Notes under the pieces: model-generated | Databases searched by the model: none | What the model was told of the DNA's origin: nothing | Seen by the model: only the letters and a program-made list of their open reading frames with translations | Shown here: piece after piece, positions 51,747 to 61,045 of the stretch | Layout: each line of letters opens with the position of its first letter | How positions within the stretch are numbered: position 1 is the first letter of the stretch | Program-made: the position numbers and the translations under genes | From: Blastopirellula sediminis | GTDB lineage: Bacteria; Planctomycetota; Planctomycetia; Pirellulales; Pirellulaceae | DNA: 64,000 nucleotides | Direction of reading: 5' to 3' | Assembly (NCBI RefSeq): GCF_020966755.1 | Contig: NZ_JAJKFT010000010.1 | Span: 2,072,720 to 2,136,719, forward strand

Positions 51747-52469
51747 TTACGGCAGGATGTAGCGGAAGAAGTTGCGGACCGGCTGGTTGTCGACATAGAC
51801 CCGTGGCTGGCCGTAGATCCCTTGGCCGACGCTGAAATCGGCCGGGATGCCAGCGACCGGCAGGATCGGGCGGTACGTCGTGTTAAACCGAACCGGCGGA
51901 GGCGAAACGACCGTCGGGCCAGTGATGATCGGCGATTGCGTCACGATCGTCGTCGGCGCCGGAGCGGCGTAAGTGGCCGGAGCGACCGTCGGAATTGGAT
52001 TGGGGGACGAATAGCAGACGGCCGGGCTGACGCTGGTTGTGGTCGGAGCCGGAGCGGCGTAGGTCGTCGTCGACGGAGTCGCGGCGGACCAATTGGTCGA
52101 TGGCGCCGGGGCGACCACCTTCGGCGGCAAGTAGGTCGGCGGCGCCTGCGTGCTGGGGGCCAACGACGGGGCGTAGTCGGCGGCGTTGGCGTCGCTCGGC
52201 GACGATTGAACTTCGCTGGCGTAGAACATCGTGCGCTGGACTTCGGCCGGCGGAGTCGACGAAGTCTGCAGCGGTCCTTGTTCGTACCAAGGGGAAGCGG
52301 TCGAACCGACCGACGTGCCGACCGGCTTGGCGGTCACGATATTCCGCGAGACCATTTGCACGTTTTGCGGAGCGACTTGGTGAAAGCGATCCGCCCGTGG
52401 CGCTTGGGCGCTGGCGATCGCAGGGATCGTGATAGCGGCGGTGAGTGCAAGCAGGGTGGTGGATCGCAT
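51747..52469 (-). CDS. Secreted proline/threonine-rich protein
   Basis: A 240-residue protein with a signal peptide (LLALTAAITIPAIASAQA, cut near residue 23) and a low-complexity middle (TYAAPAPTTTSVSP and TYAAPAPTTIVTQSP are repeated), followed by a more regular C-terminal segment (FSVGQGIYGQPRVYVDNQPV). No enzyme domain is apparent. It could be a cell-surface protein. The ATG at 52469 gives the best signal peptide; the upstream in-frame start adds six residues. Confidence 0.7.
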   Translation of the reverse strand: MRSTTLLALTAAITIPAIASAQAPRADRFHQVAPQNVQMVSRNIVTAKPVGTSVGSTASPWYEQGPLQTSSTPPAEVQRTMFYASEVQSSPSDANAADYAPSLAPSTQAPPTYLPPKVVAPAPSTNWSAATPSTTTYAAPAPTTTSVSPAVCYSSPNPIPTVAPATYAAPAPTTIVTQSPIITGPTVVSPPPVRFNTTYRPILPVAGIPADFSVGQGIYGQPRVYVDNQPVRNFFRYILP

Positions 52470-52722
52470 TTTGAATCTCCGTGGCAAAGGCCTTTTTCGT
52501 ATTTACACGTCGACAGAAACATAGTGCAACGATCGTGCCGACGATCAAGCGACTCCGGTCGCTAGGAGAAACGCGTCAATCGGCGGCGGATAGGGCAATC
52601 GCCGATAAACGCAATGGAGATGCGATGTTGACCGTGCTATCGCCGCGAGCTAGCAAGCGGCGAAAAAAATTTGCAACGCGTAAGAGCGGTCACTTGTAAC
52701 GATCGTGAGGCGCGTAATTCTT

Positions 52723-54291
52723 TCAAGCTTGTCTCTTTCCGAGACAAACCAGGATCGCTGCCAGTGCTGTCGCACCGAGCAGATGAGAAAGCCAAATCGG
52801 CCAGCCCAGCGCGACCGGAATCGTGCCGAACACAATCGTCATCACGCCGACGGTGATCGCATACGGCATCTGCGTATTCACGTGAGCGATGTGATTGCAC
52901 CCGCATGATTGCGACGAGAGGATCGTCGTGTCCGAGAGGGGCGAGCAGTGATCGCCGAAAATCGCGCCGGCGAGAACCGTCCCGACAACCGCCGCCAACA
53001 GCGGTGAAGTCTCCGGCGAGACGTCCGCGCCAACCATCAGGTTATAGGTGAGCGGAATCGCCAGCGGCATGACGATCCCCATCGTCCCCCAACTGGTGCC
53101 GGTCGAAAAAGCCATCGCGCCCGAGACCAAAAACGTAACGGTCGGCAACAGCCAGAGCGGAATCGCTCCGCTGGTCAGCTCCGCCAAATAGAGGCCGGTT
53201 CCCAGGCCCCATTCTTTGTCGCTGGTGGTCGCTGCGAGCGCGCCGGAAAGCCAGAGGATCGCCAGCGCCGGCGTCATCGCGATGGCGCCTTTGATCATTC
53301 CCCAAAAGACCTTCACCGGCGGCACGATGCTTTGCGGCAGGATCATCAGCAGGGCGACCGCATTGCCGGCGACTGCCCCGTAGATGAGTGCGTCGTACGA
53401 ACTGGCGTTGCCGAAGATATTAGCCCAGGTCGGCTCGATTTTTGCCTCGGCGACTGCGATTGATCCAGAGTGGTACAGCCACCACGTCACCATGCTGACG
53501 GTGGTCAAAATCGGCAGCGCCGCGTTCAGCCAATGGCTGGTAATGCCGGCGATTTCCTGAGGAGCGTCGAACAGCTGATCGTCGCTCGGTTCTTCTTCCA
53601 GACGCTTTCGTTCGGCGGTTAGCATCGGACCGAAGTCGCGATCAAGCCCGGCGACCAGAAAGACGAACAGCAGCGCCCAGAGTGGATAGAAGCGGTAAGG
53701 GATGCTCGTCAGGAAGAGCTGAATCGGCTCGATGCCGAGCGTGCTCGGCAAGTCGGTAAGCCCTTCGCCGATGTAGTCGATTTCGACGGCGACCCAGGTC
53801 GAAACGAGCGCCAGCCCGGCGACCGGCGCGGCGGTCGAGTCGATCAGAAACGCGAGCTTTTCGCGAGAGATCTTCAAGCGATCGGCGAGCGGCCGGGTCG
53901 TTCCGCCCAACAATAGCATGTTCGCGTAGTCGTCAAAAAAGATCGCCAGCCCCAGCAGCGAGATCAAGATTTGACCGCCGCGACGCGTTTGCGCCCAAGG
54001 GAGGACTCGTTCGACCAGACCTCGCATCCCGCCGGTGACGGTGATCAGCCCGACCATCGCTCCCATCGAAAGGGTGAAAGCGAACGCTTTCAGCTTGTCG
54101 ACGTTCATCAGGTTGGCGCCAAGGTACTCGACGATCAACGTGTAGCCCGCCGTGATCGGGTTCCCGTCGCGAACGAGCAATGCGCCGAGGACGACGCCGA
54201 TAAAGAGCGATAACAGGATGCGACGCGTCGTCAGCGCCAACACAATCGCCGTCAAAGGGGGAATTAAGCTAATCCAGCCGTGGTGGTCCAT
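52723..54291 (-). CDS. NhaC-family Na+/H+ antiporter
   Basis: A 522-residue membrane protein with about eleven helices. The conserved blocks IPPLTAIVLALTTRRILLSL, FFDDYANMLLLGGTTRPLAD, FLIDSTAAPVAGLALVSTWV and the C-terminal GDHCSPLSDTTILSS are those of NhaC-like sodium/proton (or malate/lactate) antiporters. The ATG at 54291 shares its A with the TGA stop of the histidine kinase gene, so the two are likely translated together. Confidence 0.93.
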   Translation of the reverse strand: MDHHGWISLIPPLTAIVLALTTRRILLSLFIGVVLGALLVRDGNPITAGYTLIVEYLGANLMNVDKLKAFAFTLSMGAMVGLITVTGGMRGLVERVLPWAQTRRGGQILISLLGLAIFFDDYANMLLLGGTTRPLADRLKISREKLAFLIDSTAAPVAGLALVSTWVAVEIDYIGEGLTDLPSTLGIEPIQLFLTSIPYRFYPLWALLFVFLVAGLDRDFGPMLTAERKRLEEEPSDDQLFDAPQEIAGITSHWLNAALPILTTVSMVTWWLYHSGSIAVAEAKIEPTWANIFGNASSYDALIYGAVAGNAVALLMILPQSIVPPVKVFWGMIKGAIAMTPALAILWLSGALAATTSDKEWGLGTGLYLAELTSGAIPLWLLPTVTFLVSGAMAFSTGTSWGTMGIVMPLAIPLTYNLMVGADVSPETSPLLAAVVGTVLAGAIFGDHCSPLSDTTILSSQSCGCNHIAHVNTQMPYAITVGVMTIVFGTIPVALGWPIWLSHLLGATALAAILVCLGKRQA

Positions 54292-55130
54292 CAATCCGCT
54301 TTCTCATGGCCGATGGTCGACAAGTTCCAAGGGATTTGCAGGCAGAGCTGCGCTCCTTGTTTGTCGACATTTTGAAAAGTAACCGTGCCATGATGGGATT
54401 GGGCGATCGTCCAGCATTTGGTCAGGCCGAAGCCAAGACCGCGACCTGCTTCGCGACCAGAATAGAAGGGGTCAAACGCTTGGTTGCGAACTTCGGCCGG
54501 GGCGCCTGGTCCGCTGTCGGCGATCATGATAACGCAGCCTTCGTTTTGGGGAACGATGCTGACGATGATTTCGCCATCGGTGCTGATCGCGTCGAGGCTG
54601 TTTTGAATCGCGGCGGCGACGGCGGAGGCGATTTGGACGCGATCAGCGACGAGGGTAACGGTTGCGGGAGCGTGGAAGCATATCGAAGTCGATTGCGCTT
54701 CGGCGGCGACCGCCAGCGAATCGATTACTTCGGCGACTGCCGTAACTACGTCGAATGGCGCGAACTGCGGGGCGGCAGGTTGCGCAAATAACATCAGGTC
54801 GGCGATCATCGCGTGTCCGCGCATCGCTTGGGCGTAGATCGTCGCCAATTGCCGACGTCGTTCGGGGTCGGCTTCTTCCAACAACAGCGACTGAGCCCGG
54901 CTGGCGATGTTGGCCAGTGGGTTGTTGATTTCGTGACTGGCGCCATAGGCCAACTGCTTGAGGGCCGCCAGCTTGGCGTCGCGGACGAGAGTCGCCCAGG
55001 CCTGAGGAAGCCTGCCGCTGGCTTGCAGCTGCGACGCGACTTGGTCGCGCAGTTCCGGCGACAGTTCCGCGAAAAGAGCATCGAGCAAACGCCCGACCAG
55101 CGGATCATCGTCGGAAGCGGATTGCAGCAT
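54291..55130 (-). CDS. Soluble histidine kinase
   Basis: A 279-residue kinase without membrane helices or a known sensor domain. The H-box is LKQLAYGASHEINNPLANIA, the N-box IASAVAAAIQNSLDAIS, the G1-box ADSGPGAPAEV, and the G2 region GRGLGFGLTKCWTIAQSHHG. The N-terminal 50 residues (LLDALFAELSPELRDQVASQ) form a helix pair. The last codon overlaps the NhaC start; the response regulator gene upstream is separated by a terminator. Confidence 0.92.
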   Translation of the reverse strand: MLQSASDDDPLVGRLLDALFAELSPELRDQVASQLQASGRLPQAWATLVRDAKLAALKQLAYGASHEINNPLANIASRAQSLLLEEADPERRRQLATIYAQAMRGHAMIADLMLFAQPAAPQFAPFDVVTAVAEVIDSLAVAAEAQSTSICFHAPATVTLVADRVQIASAVAAAIQNSLDAISTDGEIIVSIVPQNEGCVIMIADSGPGAPAEVRNQAFDPFYSGREAGRGLGFGLTKCWTIAQSHHGTVTFQNVDKQGAQLCLQIPWNLSTIGHEKAD

Positions 55131-55162
55131 CGTGCGGCCAAAAGGGGGCGATCTAAAGAAAA

Positions 55163-55193
55163 CGCGTATGCCGAGGAGTTCTCGGCATACGCG
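55163..55193 (-). terminator. Terminator after the response regulator
   Basis: A 13-bp stem (55163-55175 with 55181-55193) with a 5-nt loop precedes a TTTTCTTTA stretch on the minus strand. It lies between the response regulator stop (55234) and the histidine kinase start (55130), so the two genes are probably separate transcripts. Confidence 0.8.
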
Positions 55194-55233
55194 CCATTCG
55201 TTTCGTCATCGGCTGTGACGCAGCACAGCAGCG

Positions 55234-55815
55234 TTACATCGACGTAACCGATTCCAGGTCCAGCATGCCGCAGGCCCGGTCAAGCAACGCTTCGACCGAG
55301 AAGGGCTTTTGGATGAAATCGTTGGCTCCGGCGTCTTTGAGGTCCGAGACCTTGTCTTGTTCGATCATACCGCTGATGCAGAGGATTTTGACGTCCTCCA
55401 TGGTGCGGTCTCCCCGAACTCGCTGGCAAACTTCTTTGCCGTTGATATCGGGAAGCATAATGTCGAGCACGACGATGTCGGGGTGGAACTCTTTGACGAG
55501 CATACCGGCGTCAAAACCGTTGTTGGCGGTTTTGATTTCGAATCGGCCGTCTCGTTCAAAGGCGTCGACCATCAGTTCGACCAGATCCTGGTCGTCATCG
55601 ACGATCAACACCTTACGCTTACCGCTTTCCAACGCATCGGTCGGAATGCCGTTTTCTCTCATGAAATTGAAAAGTTGATCACGCGGGATACGGCGAAAAC
55701 GACTGCCGGGAACGCGAAATCCTTTCAATTGGCCCGAATCAAAGCATCGAATGATGGTTTGCTGGCTGACTTTGCAAATTTTGGCTGCTTCGCCAGTCGT
55801 AAAAACAGTCTTCAT
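55234..55815 (-). CDS. Response regulator with N-terminal excisionase-type HTH
   Basis: A 193-residue protein with an N-terminal winged helix-turn-helix of the excisionase/MerR-like kind (residues 1-55: FTTGEAAKICKVSQQTIIRC, then GFRVPGSRFRRIPRDQL) followed by a CheY-like receiver (residues 67-190). The phosphoacceptor is Asp118 (IVVLDIMLPD), the acidic pair is DDD at 73-75, and the conserved lysine is in FIQKPF. The order (DNA-binding first) is the reverse of usual response regulators. The ATG at 55815 begins the domain; the upstream open frame is not used. Confidence 0.9.
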   Translation of the reverse strand: MKTVFTTGEAAKICKVSQQTIIRCFDSGQLKGFRVPGSRFRRIPRDQLFNFMRENGIPTDALESGKRKVLIVDDDQDLVELMVDAFERDGRFEIKTANNGFDAGMLVKEFHPDIVVLDIMLPDINGKEVCQRVRGDRTMEDVKILCISGMIEQDKVSDLKDAGANDFIQKPFSVEALLDRACGMLDLESVTSM

Positions 55816-56441
55816 CAGGTAACACCCTCTCCCTAGCCACACCCAGTACGGGTTGAAAGAGATCTCCCGCCCAGTGTGTATGAGCTTGTGATGCAGCTCC
55901 TTCGTCCGTGTAAATCGAGCCGGAAAGCTCGCTGATCGCTTTGTTTTTTGAAAGGTGTGTAGTCGCCACACCCTTCAGTTTTCGTTTATTTACGCTGACC
56001 ATCCGGATATACCGAGATTGCCGAATTTGCCAACTGACGGAATTATATCGTTCAGAAAGGTCGCGTCAAGATTGATCTTTAGAACGCAAGGTATTGTCTT
56101 TTAAGGACTTGCGAAACGAATTTGTAAGACGTCCCGAAGAAATTGGACCGCGCTGCTCGTTTGACGACCAGCATTGATAGCGCTAGCACGCATCCGCCGA
56201 TAGCAGCATTTTCGGGCCTTAAACCCTGACGTCCGCGTAGGTTTCGTCAATCAGGCGAACCGGGCGAGAGATACCCGACGGGGTGGGAGGCAGAGTTGCG
56301 GAAAGAGGTTCAAGCTTTCCTATGCGGTGCGGCGCAGACGGAACCAAGAAAGTCGAAAATCGCTGAGCAAGAACGACAGATTCCTTTGACCTGGCTATGG
56401 CATATATTGACAATAGATGTCATCAAACCAAGGGAGCAGGC
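55816..56441. other. Divergent intergenic region
   Basis: This 626-bp region separates the response regulator and the toxin-antitoxin pair. Apart from the predicted promoter at 56386-56414, no gene or strong structure was seen. A 64-residue frame on the minus strand (56219-56413) lacks support. The response-regulator promoter should lie here. Confidence 0.5.
56386..56422 (+). promoter_or_regulatory. Putative promoter and operator of the toxin-antitoxin pair
   Basis: TTGACC (56386-56391) and GACAAT (56409-56414), 17 bp apart, fit a sigma70-type promoter. An inverted repeat TGACA-N5-TGTCA (56408-56422) covers the -10 box, where a ribbon-helix-helix antitoxin could repress. The antitoxin start is 20 bp further on. 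This is a visual match. Confidence 0.4.
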
Positions 56442-56705
56442 ATGGCCAGTACGTTGAATCTGTCGTTAACCGATGAGCTCCGAGCCTTCATCGACGAAAA
56501 CTGCGGCGACGGAACTCTGTATGCGACTCCCAGCGAATTCGTCCGCGACTTGTTGCGACAGAGGAAGGCCCAGATCGATGCCGCCCGTGTGCAGGAGGCG
56601 ATCGCCGAAGGGCTCGACGATGTAAAAGCAGGACGCGTGAAGCCAGCTCGAAAAGCGTTGAAAACGCTGGCGAAAAAATACGGCGTCGACAAGTCGGACC
56701 CGTAG
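56442..56705 (+). CDS. Antitoxin of ParD type
   Basis: This 87-residue protein begins MASTLNLSLTDELRAFIDEN, a ribbon-helix-helix N-terminus (strand, then helix) of the ParD/CopG antitoxins, followed by YATPSEFVRDLLRQRKAQID and a long helix. The C-terminus (KALKTLAKKYGV) is basic. It should bind DNA as a dimer and neutralise the toxin encoded 1 bp downstream. ATG at 56442 has an AGGGAG site; an upstream ATG at 56397 lacks one. Confidence 0.88.
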   Translation: MASTLNLSLTDELRAFIDENCGDGTLYATPSEFVRDLLRQRKAQIDAARVQEAIAEGLDDVKAGRVKPARKALKTLAKKYGVDKSDP

Positions 56706-56706
56706 A

Positions 56707-57036
56707 GTGGCGGCCTATCGCGTTCTTCTAACCGCCAAGGCCGAGACCGATATCGAGGCGGTTCTGCAATGGTTCGAATCGCAACAGGCCTCCGCTGCCG
56801 GAACTTACTGGCTCGCGGAACTTGCGACGAAGTTAGATACGTTGGAAAGTCATCCCGATCGTTGCGTCATCGCTGTGGAAACGATTGGTTGGGATGTAGA
56901 AGTTCGCGAGATTCTGTTCGGCAGTCGGCGGAACAAATATCGAATCTTCTTTCAGATTGCTGGGCAGGAAGTCACGATCTTGCGGATCTGGCACAGTGCG
57001 CGCGACGTACCCACCAGCGACGACCTGAGCGAGTAG
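56707..57036 (+). CDS. Toxin of ParE/RelE type
   Basis: This 109-residue protein has the ParE/RelE pattern: YRVLLTAKAETDIEAVLQWF at the start, the middle RCVIAVETIGWDVEVREILF and the strand pair NKYRIFFQIAGQEVTILRI ending in IWHSARD. ParE toxins poison gyrase, while RelE toxins cleave mRNA; the sequence does not decide which. It starts with GTG one base after the antitoxin stop and is followed closely by the convergent mnmG. Confidence 0.85.
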   Translation: MAAYRVLLTAKAETDIEAVLQWFESQQASAAGTYWLAELATKLDTLESHPDRCVIAVETIGWDVEVREILFGSRRNKYRIFFQIAGQEVTILRIWHSARDVPTSDDLSE

Positions 57037-57045
57037 TTGCGTACC

Positions 57046-58878
57046 CTACGCCGCCGGGATCCGCCCTTCCAGATACACCAGTAGCAGCGCGATATCGGCC
57101 GGGGTGATACCGCTGATCCGTTCCGCTTGGGCGAGCGTGCCGGGGCGATGCTTGGCTAGCTTTTCGCGCGCTTCGGCCCGCATCTGCGACAGGCCGGCGT
57201 AGTTGAACGTATCGGGGATTTGTTTGTCGGCCAGCCGCTTTTGCCGGGCGACTTCGGTCTGTTGGCGAACGACGTAGCCGGCGTACTTGATGTCGTAGGA
57301 GACCTGCTCGGCGACTTCGCGGCTGAACTGGGCGAGTTCAGGCTCGGCGGCGACCATCATTTCCCACGTCGCTTCGGGACGCTTCAGGTATTTGTCGAGC
57401 GGACCGCCGTCGATACGCCCTTTTTCGAGCAGCTTGCGGGCCGCTTCGATGTCGCTTTCTTTCTGCTGTAGCCGCTCCCGGCGAGCGGCGCTGATCAGGC
57501 CGCACTCGTTCGCTTGCAGCGTCAGCCGACGGTCGGCGTTGTCTTGCCGCAGCATCAAGCGGAACTCGGCTCGGCTGGTAAACATGCGATATGGCTCGTC
57601 AACGCCGCAAGTCACCAGGTCGTCAATGAGCACGCCGATATAGGCCTGGTCGCGCGACAGGATCAGCGGCGGCTTGCCGGCTGCAGCTAGTCCCGCGTTG
57701 GCGCCGGCGATCAAGCCTTGAGCGGCCGCTTCTTCGTAACCGGTCGTGCCGTTGATCTGCCCGGCGAAGTAGAGCCCGTCGACATCCTTCGTTTCGAGGG
57801 TCGGCCGCAATTGATCCGGCGAGCAGTAGTCGTATTCGACCGCGTAGCCGTAACGCATGATCTCCGCCTTCTCCAGGCCAGGGATCATCTTCAGCATCGC
57901 GTCTTGCACGTCGCGCGGTAGACTGGTCGAGATGCCGTTGACGTAGACTTCGCGGGTGCGGCGGCCTTCCGGCTCGAGAAAGAGCTGGTGCTGCGTCTTG
58001 TCGCGGAAGCGGACCACCTTGTCTTCGATTGACGGGCAATAGCGGGGGCCGCTTCCCTGAATCTGGCCGCTGTACATCGGCGCGCGATGGAGATTGGCCC
58101 GGATCAGCTCATGGACCGCTTCGTTGGTATAGGTGATGTGACACGGCATTTGCTGCAGCGTCAGATTGCCGGTCATGTACGAGAAGGGCTGCGGATCGTC
58201 GTCGCCCGGTTGTTCGGCGGTCGCCCCGTAGTCGATGGTGTTGGCGTTCAAGCGAGCCGGCGTGCCGGTCTTGAAGCGTTCGACCCGAAAGTTCAGACGA
58301 CGCAGCGCCTGGCTGATTCCGCTCGACGTTCCTTCGCCGCCGCGACCGCCAGGGGTTTTCGCTTCGCCGGTATGCATGATCGCGGAGAGGAAGGTGCCGG
58401 TCGTCAGGACGACGCGCGACGCTCGATAGATCACGCCGCCGTGCACTTGGACGCCGGTGATCCGGTGGCGACCGTCCACTTCTTCGGTCAGCAGGTCGGC
58501 GACGATCTCTTGCCGCAGCGACAGATTCGGCTGGTCCTCGACCATCACCTTGACCAGGTTCTGGTACGCTTTCTTATCGGCTTGAGCGCGGGGGCCATGC
58601 ATCGCCGGACCTTTGCGGCGATTCAGCAAGCGAAACTGGATGCCGGTTTCGTCGATCGCTTGTCCCATGGCGCCGCCGAGGGCGTCGACTTCGCGGACGA
58701 TTTGTCCCTTCGCCACGCCGCCGATCGCCGGATTGCAGCTCATTTGAGCGACCGTATCGAGGTTGGTCGTCAACAGCGCCGTCTTGGCGCCCAGCCGCGC
58801 AGCCGCGAGCGCCGCCTCGGTTCCGGCATGGCCGGCGCCGATGATCAGGACGTCGTAGTGGTAGATGATTTCGGACAT
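57046..58878 (-). CDS. mnmG: tRNA uridine 5-carboxymethylaminomethyl modification enzyme MnmG
   Basis: MnmG, with MnmE, modifies uridine 34 of tRNAs. The 610-residue protein has the FAD-binding [40 protein letters not shown], the [19 protein letters not shown] segment, [15 protein letters not shown], and the C-terminal MnmE-binding region. Length matches the family. The ATG at 58878 (rather than the GTG at 58884) is preferred. It is divergent from the phosphorylase-like gene. Confidence 0.97.
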   Translation of the reverse strand: MSEIIYHYDVLIIGAGHAGTEAALAAARLGAKTALLTTNLDTVAQMSCNPAIGGVAKGQIVREVDALGGAMGQAIDETGIQFRLLNRRKGPAMHGPRAQADKKAYQNLVKVMVEDQPNLSLRQEIVADLLTEEVDGRHRITGVQVHGGVIYRASRVVLTTGTFLSAIMHTGEAKTPGGRGGEGTSSGISQALRRLNFRVERFKTGTPARLNANTIDYGATAEQPGDDDPQPFSYMTGNLTLQQMPCHITYTNEAVHELIRANLHRAPMYSGQIQGSGPRYCPSIEDKVVRFRDKTQHQLFLEPEGRRTREVYVNGISTSLPRDVQDAMLKMIPGLEKAEIMRYGYAVEYDYCSPDQLRPTLETKDVDGLYFAGQINGTTGYEEAAAQGLIAGANAGLAAAGKPPLILSRDQAYIGVLIDDLVTCGVDEPYRMFTSRAEFRLMLRQDNADRRLTLQANECGLISAARRERLQQKESDIEAARKLLEKGRIDGGPLDKYLKRPEATWEMMVAAEPELAQFSREVAEQVSYDIKYAGYVVRQQTEVARQKRLADKQIPDTFNYAGLSQMRAEAREKLAKHRPGTLAQAERISGITPADIALLLVYLEGRIPAA

Positions 58879-58937
58879 CGTCACCCAGTTTACGATAGGT
58901 CGCAGCTGCGAAACGGGTTATTTTAGCTGGAGAGGGC

Positions 58938-59858
58938 GTGACGCAACAGGTTCGGCTTGTCGCGGATTCGACCCTTTCGTCCTTCTCCCAGGTTCAAGCG
59001 AACGAGAATTTCATGCTGTTGCGGTGGTTGGTCGGCAATTGGATTCAAACCCAGGGACGCGGCCTGATTCAAGAACAACTGCAGGCCCGCGTCGCCGGAG
59101 AAGGGGAGCCGTGCCAGGTTCCTGACTCGATCGACGTCGCTTGCTTTTTCGCCCTGGGAATCGAGTCCGGCGGATTTTACGACCTGCTGGAGTCGCCGGA
59201 AACGATCCGGCACGAGGGGTTTGTCGAGCATCTGGGACTGCTCGACGGGCGGTTGATTTCGCTGGTCGAAACCGGCGTCGGCGGCAAAAAAGCGCGGAAG
59301 ACGACTGAGCGGTATATCGAGCTCCGCAAGCCGCAATGGATCGTCTCGAGCGGGTTCGCCGGCGGATTGGCCGAGCCGGTGAAGAAAGGGCATGTGGTGA
59401 TGTCCAATTCGGTCGTCCGGGCCGAGCGGGACGAACTGGTGATCCCTCTCTCGATGTCGGAAGAGCAAGCGGCGGCTCAGCCGGGGCTGCACGTCGGGCG
59501 GCTGCTGACGGTCGACAAGATCATTCGCACTCCTCGCGAAAAGCGTGAGCTGGGGGAAGCCAATGGGGCGATTGCCGTTGATATGGAGACCTATGCGACC
59601 GCCGACGCTTGTGCCGAAGGGAAGACGCGGTTTCTTTCGGTCCGGGTCATTACCGACGCCGTTGACGACGAATTGCCGAAAAACCTGGAGCGTTTGGTCG
59701 AGCAGACCAGCACCGCCAAGATGATCGGCGCCGCGGCGGCCGCGATCATCAATCGCCCTTCTAGCGTCCAAGACATGTGGCGACTGCGCGAGACCGCAAT
59801 GAAAGCGAGCGACCGACTGGCCCGGTTCCTCCAGGGGGTTGTCCCTCAGCTAAAATAG
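58938..59858 (+). CDS. Nucleoside phosphorylase-like protein
   Basis: A 306-residue protein of the PNP/MTA-SAH nucleosidase superfamily. The core reads VACFFALGIESGGFYDLLES, ISLVETGVGGKKARKTTERY, VSSGFAGGLAEPVKKGHVVM, and the C-terminal AIAVDMETYATADACAEGKT, whose DMET matches the ribose-binding glutamate motif. Related proteins include MTA/SAH nucleosidases and hopanoid-associated HpnG; which applies is open. It starts with GTG at 58938 behind a GGAGAGGG site. Confidence 0.8.
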   Translation: MTQQVRLVADSTLSSFSQVQANENFMLLRWLVGNWIQTQGRGLIQEQLQARVAGEGEPCQVPDSIDVACFFALGIESGGFYDLLESPETIRHEGFVEHLGLLDGRLISLVETGVGGKKARKTTERYIELRKPQWIVSSGFAGGLAEPVKKGHVVMSNSVVRAERDELVIPLSMSEEQAAAQPGLHVGRLLTVDKIIRTPREKRELGEANGAIAVDMETYATADACAEGKTRFLSVRVITDAVDDELPKNLERLVEQTSTAKMIGAAAAAIINRPSSVQDMWRLRETAMKASDRLARFLQGVVPQLK

Positions 59859-59939
59859 GAGTCTGTCAGTAATATTTGCTCTTGTATCGATAGATTGCTA
59901 CATTCGAGTCATCCTCAATAATCATGCGCGCGGAAAAAT

Positions 59940-60923
59940 TTGATGGATGCTCAGCAAGCGGTAAACGCAGGCCTTGCGCTCTTGGAGCACGGCAAACGCG
60001 ATGAGGCGCTCGAACAATTTGAACATGCGCTAGGGCTTGAACCGAAACATGGTCAGGCCTGGTTCGTCAAAGGTTGCGTAATGAGCGAACTTGGTCGCAC
60101 GCGAGATGCGGCCGAGTGCTACTTGCAGTCGCTGCAATACGCTCCGGCCTACGCGGCGTTGATCTTGTTCAATCTAGGGAACTGCCTTCGCGATCTCGGC
60201 GAAGGAGAGCGAGCCCTGGAGTGCTTCCAGTCGGTGACCGAAATGGAGCCGGAGAACTCGGACGCCTGGATCAACCAGGGAGTCGTGCTCGACAACCTGG
60301 GACAGCCGGAGGAAGCGATCGCTTGTTACGACACGGCGATTCGTCTGGCGCCGGATGACGTCGACGCGTGGGCCAACCGAGGAAACAGTCTCCGCGCACT
60401 GCGTGAGTACGACGAAGCGATCGAGTGTTATGAGAAGGCGCTCCAGCTGAACCCGCACAGTCGGGCAGCGCTCGCCGGTCGCGGGATTTGCGTCGCCGAA
60501 CTGGGCGATCCGGAAAAGGGCTTGCGTTTGATTGATCAGTGCAACAGCGAACCTCCGTTCCCGCCGCTGTTGATCGAACGAGCGACGATCCTGTCGCAAC
60601 TAAACCGCTTTGACGAAGCGATCGCCGATATCGATCGCGCGGTCCGACTTGGCGCCAACTTCCCTGAAGCTTGGAGCAATCGAGGGGAATGTCTGGTTCG
60701 GCTTGGTCAGTTTCCGGAAGCGGTGAATTCGTTTGAAACGGCGCTGGCTCGCAATGCGCGGTTTGTGCCAGCGCTCTACGGAAAGGCTCGAGCCCTTTGC
60801 CTTTGTCAGCAGATGGACGCCGCTCGCGAAGCGCTGGAGATGTACTTCGCCCTGGCCGACGAAGACGATCGCCGCTGGGAAGCGGCCCAGCAACTACGCG
60901 AGTTCTGTTGGGAAGAGAACTAG
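59940..60923 (+). CDS. Tetratricopeptide-repeat protein
   Basis: This 327-residue protein is made almost entirely of TPR units of 34 residues: DEALEQFEHALGLEPKHGQA, LGNCLRDLGEGERALECFQS, DNLGQPEEAIACYDTAIRLA, NSLRALREYDEAIECYEKAL and so on, about eight in all. There is no signal peptide. TPR proteins build protein complexes; the partner is unknown. A TTG at 59940 or the ATG at 59943 can serve as start. Confidence 0.9.
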   Translation: MMDAQQAVNAGLALLEHGKRDEALEQFEHALGLEPKHGQAWFVKGCVMSELGRTRDAAECYLQSLQYAPAYAALILFNLGNCLRDLGEGERALECFQSVTEMEPENSDAWINQGVVLDNLGQPEEAIACYDTAIRLAPDDVDAWANRGNSLRALREYDEAIECYEKALQLNPHSRAALAGRGICVAELGDPEKGLRLIDQCNSEPPFPPLLIERATILSQLNRFDEAIADIDRAVRLGANFPEAWSNRGECLVRLGQFPEAVNSFETALARNARFVPALYGKARALCLCQQMDAAREALEMYFALADEDDRRWEAAQQLREFCWEEN

Positions 60924-60965
60924 GCGACGCTCTTCGTACGCGTCGCCTAATTCGTCATTGACTTG

Positions 60966-61045
60966 CGGCCACATTCCCTCGGCTTGCGCCTCGGGTTAGT
61001 GTGGGGCAGCTTGGCCGCTTTCGGCTCTCCGCTTTCCGCTTTTCT
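60966..61045 (+). repeat. REP-like unit plus CTTTCGGCTC tail
   Basis: CATTCCCTCGGCTTGCGCCT followed by CGGGTTAGTGT, then CCGCTTTCGGCTCTCCGCTT and CCGCTTTTCT. The same composite occurs at 10287-10362. The right end reaches the stop codon of the methyltransferase-like gene at 61044. Confidence 0.8.

Noticed and set aside
56219..56413. 64-codon minus-strand frame before the toxin-antitoxin pair
   Set aside because: No ribosome-binding site, no family pattern and it overlaps the promoter region.
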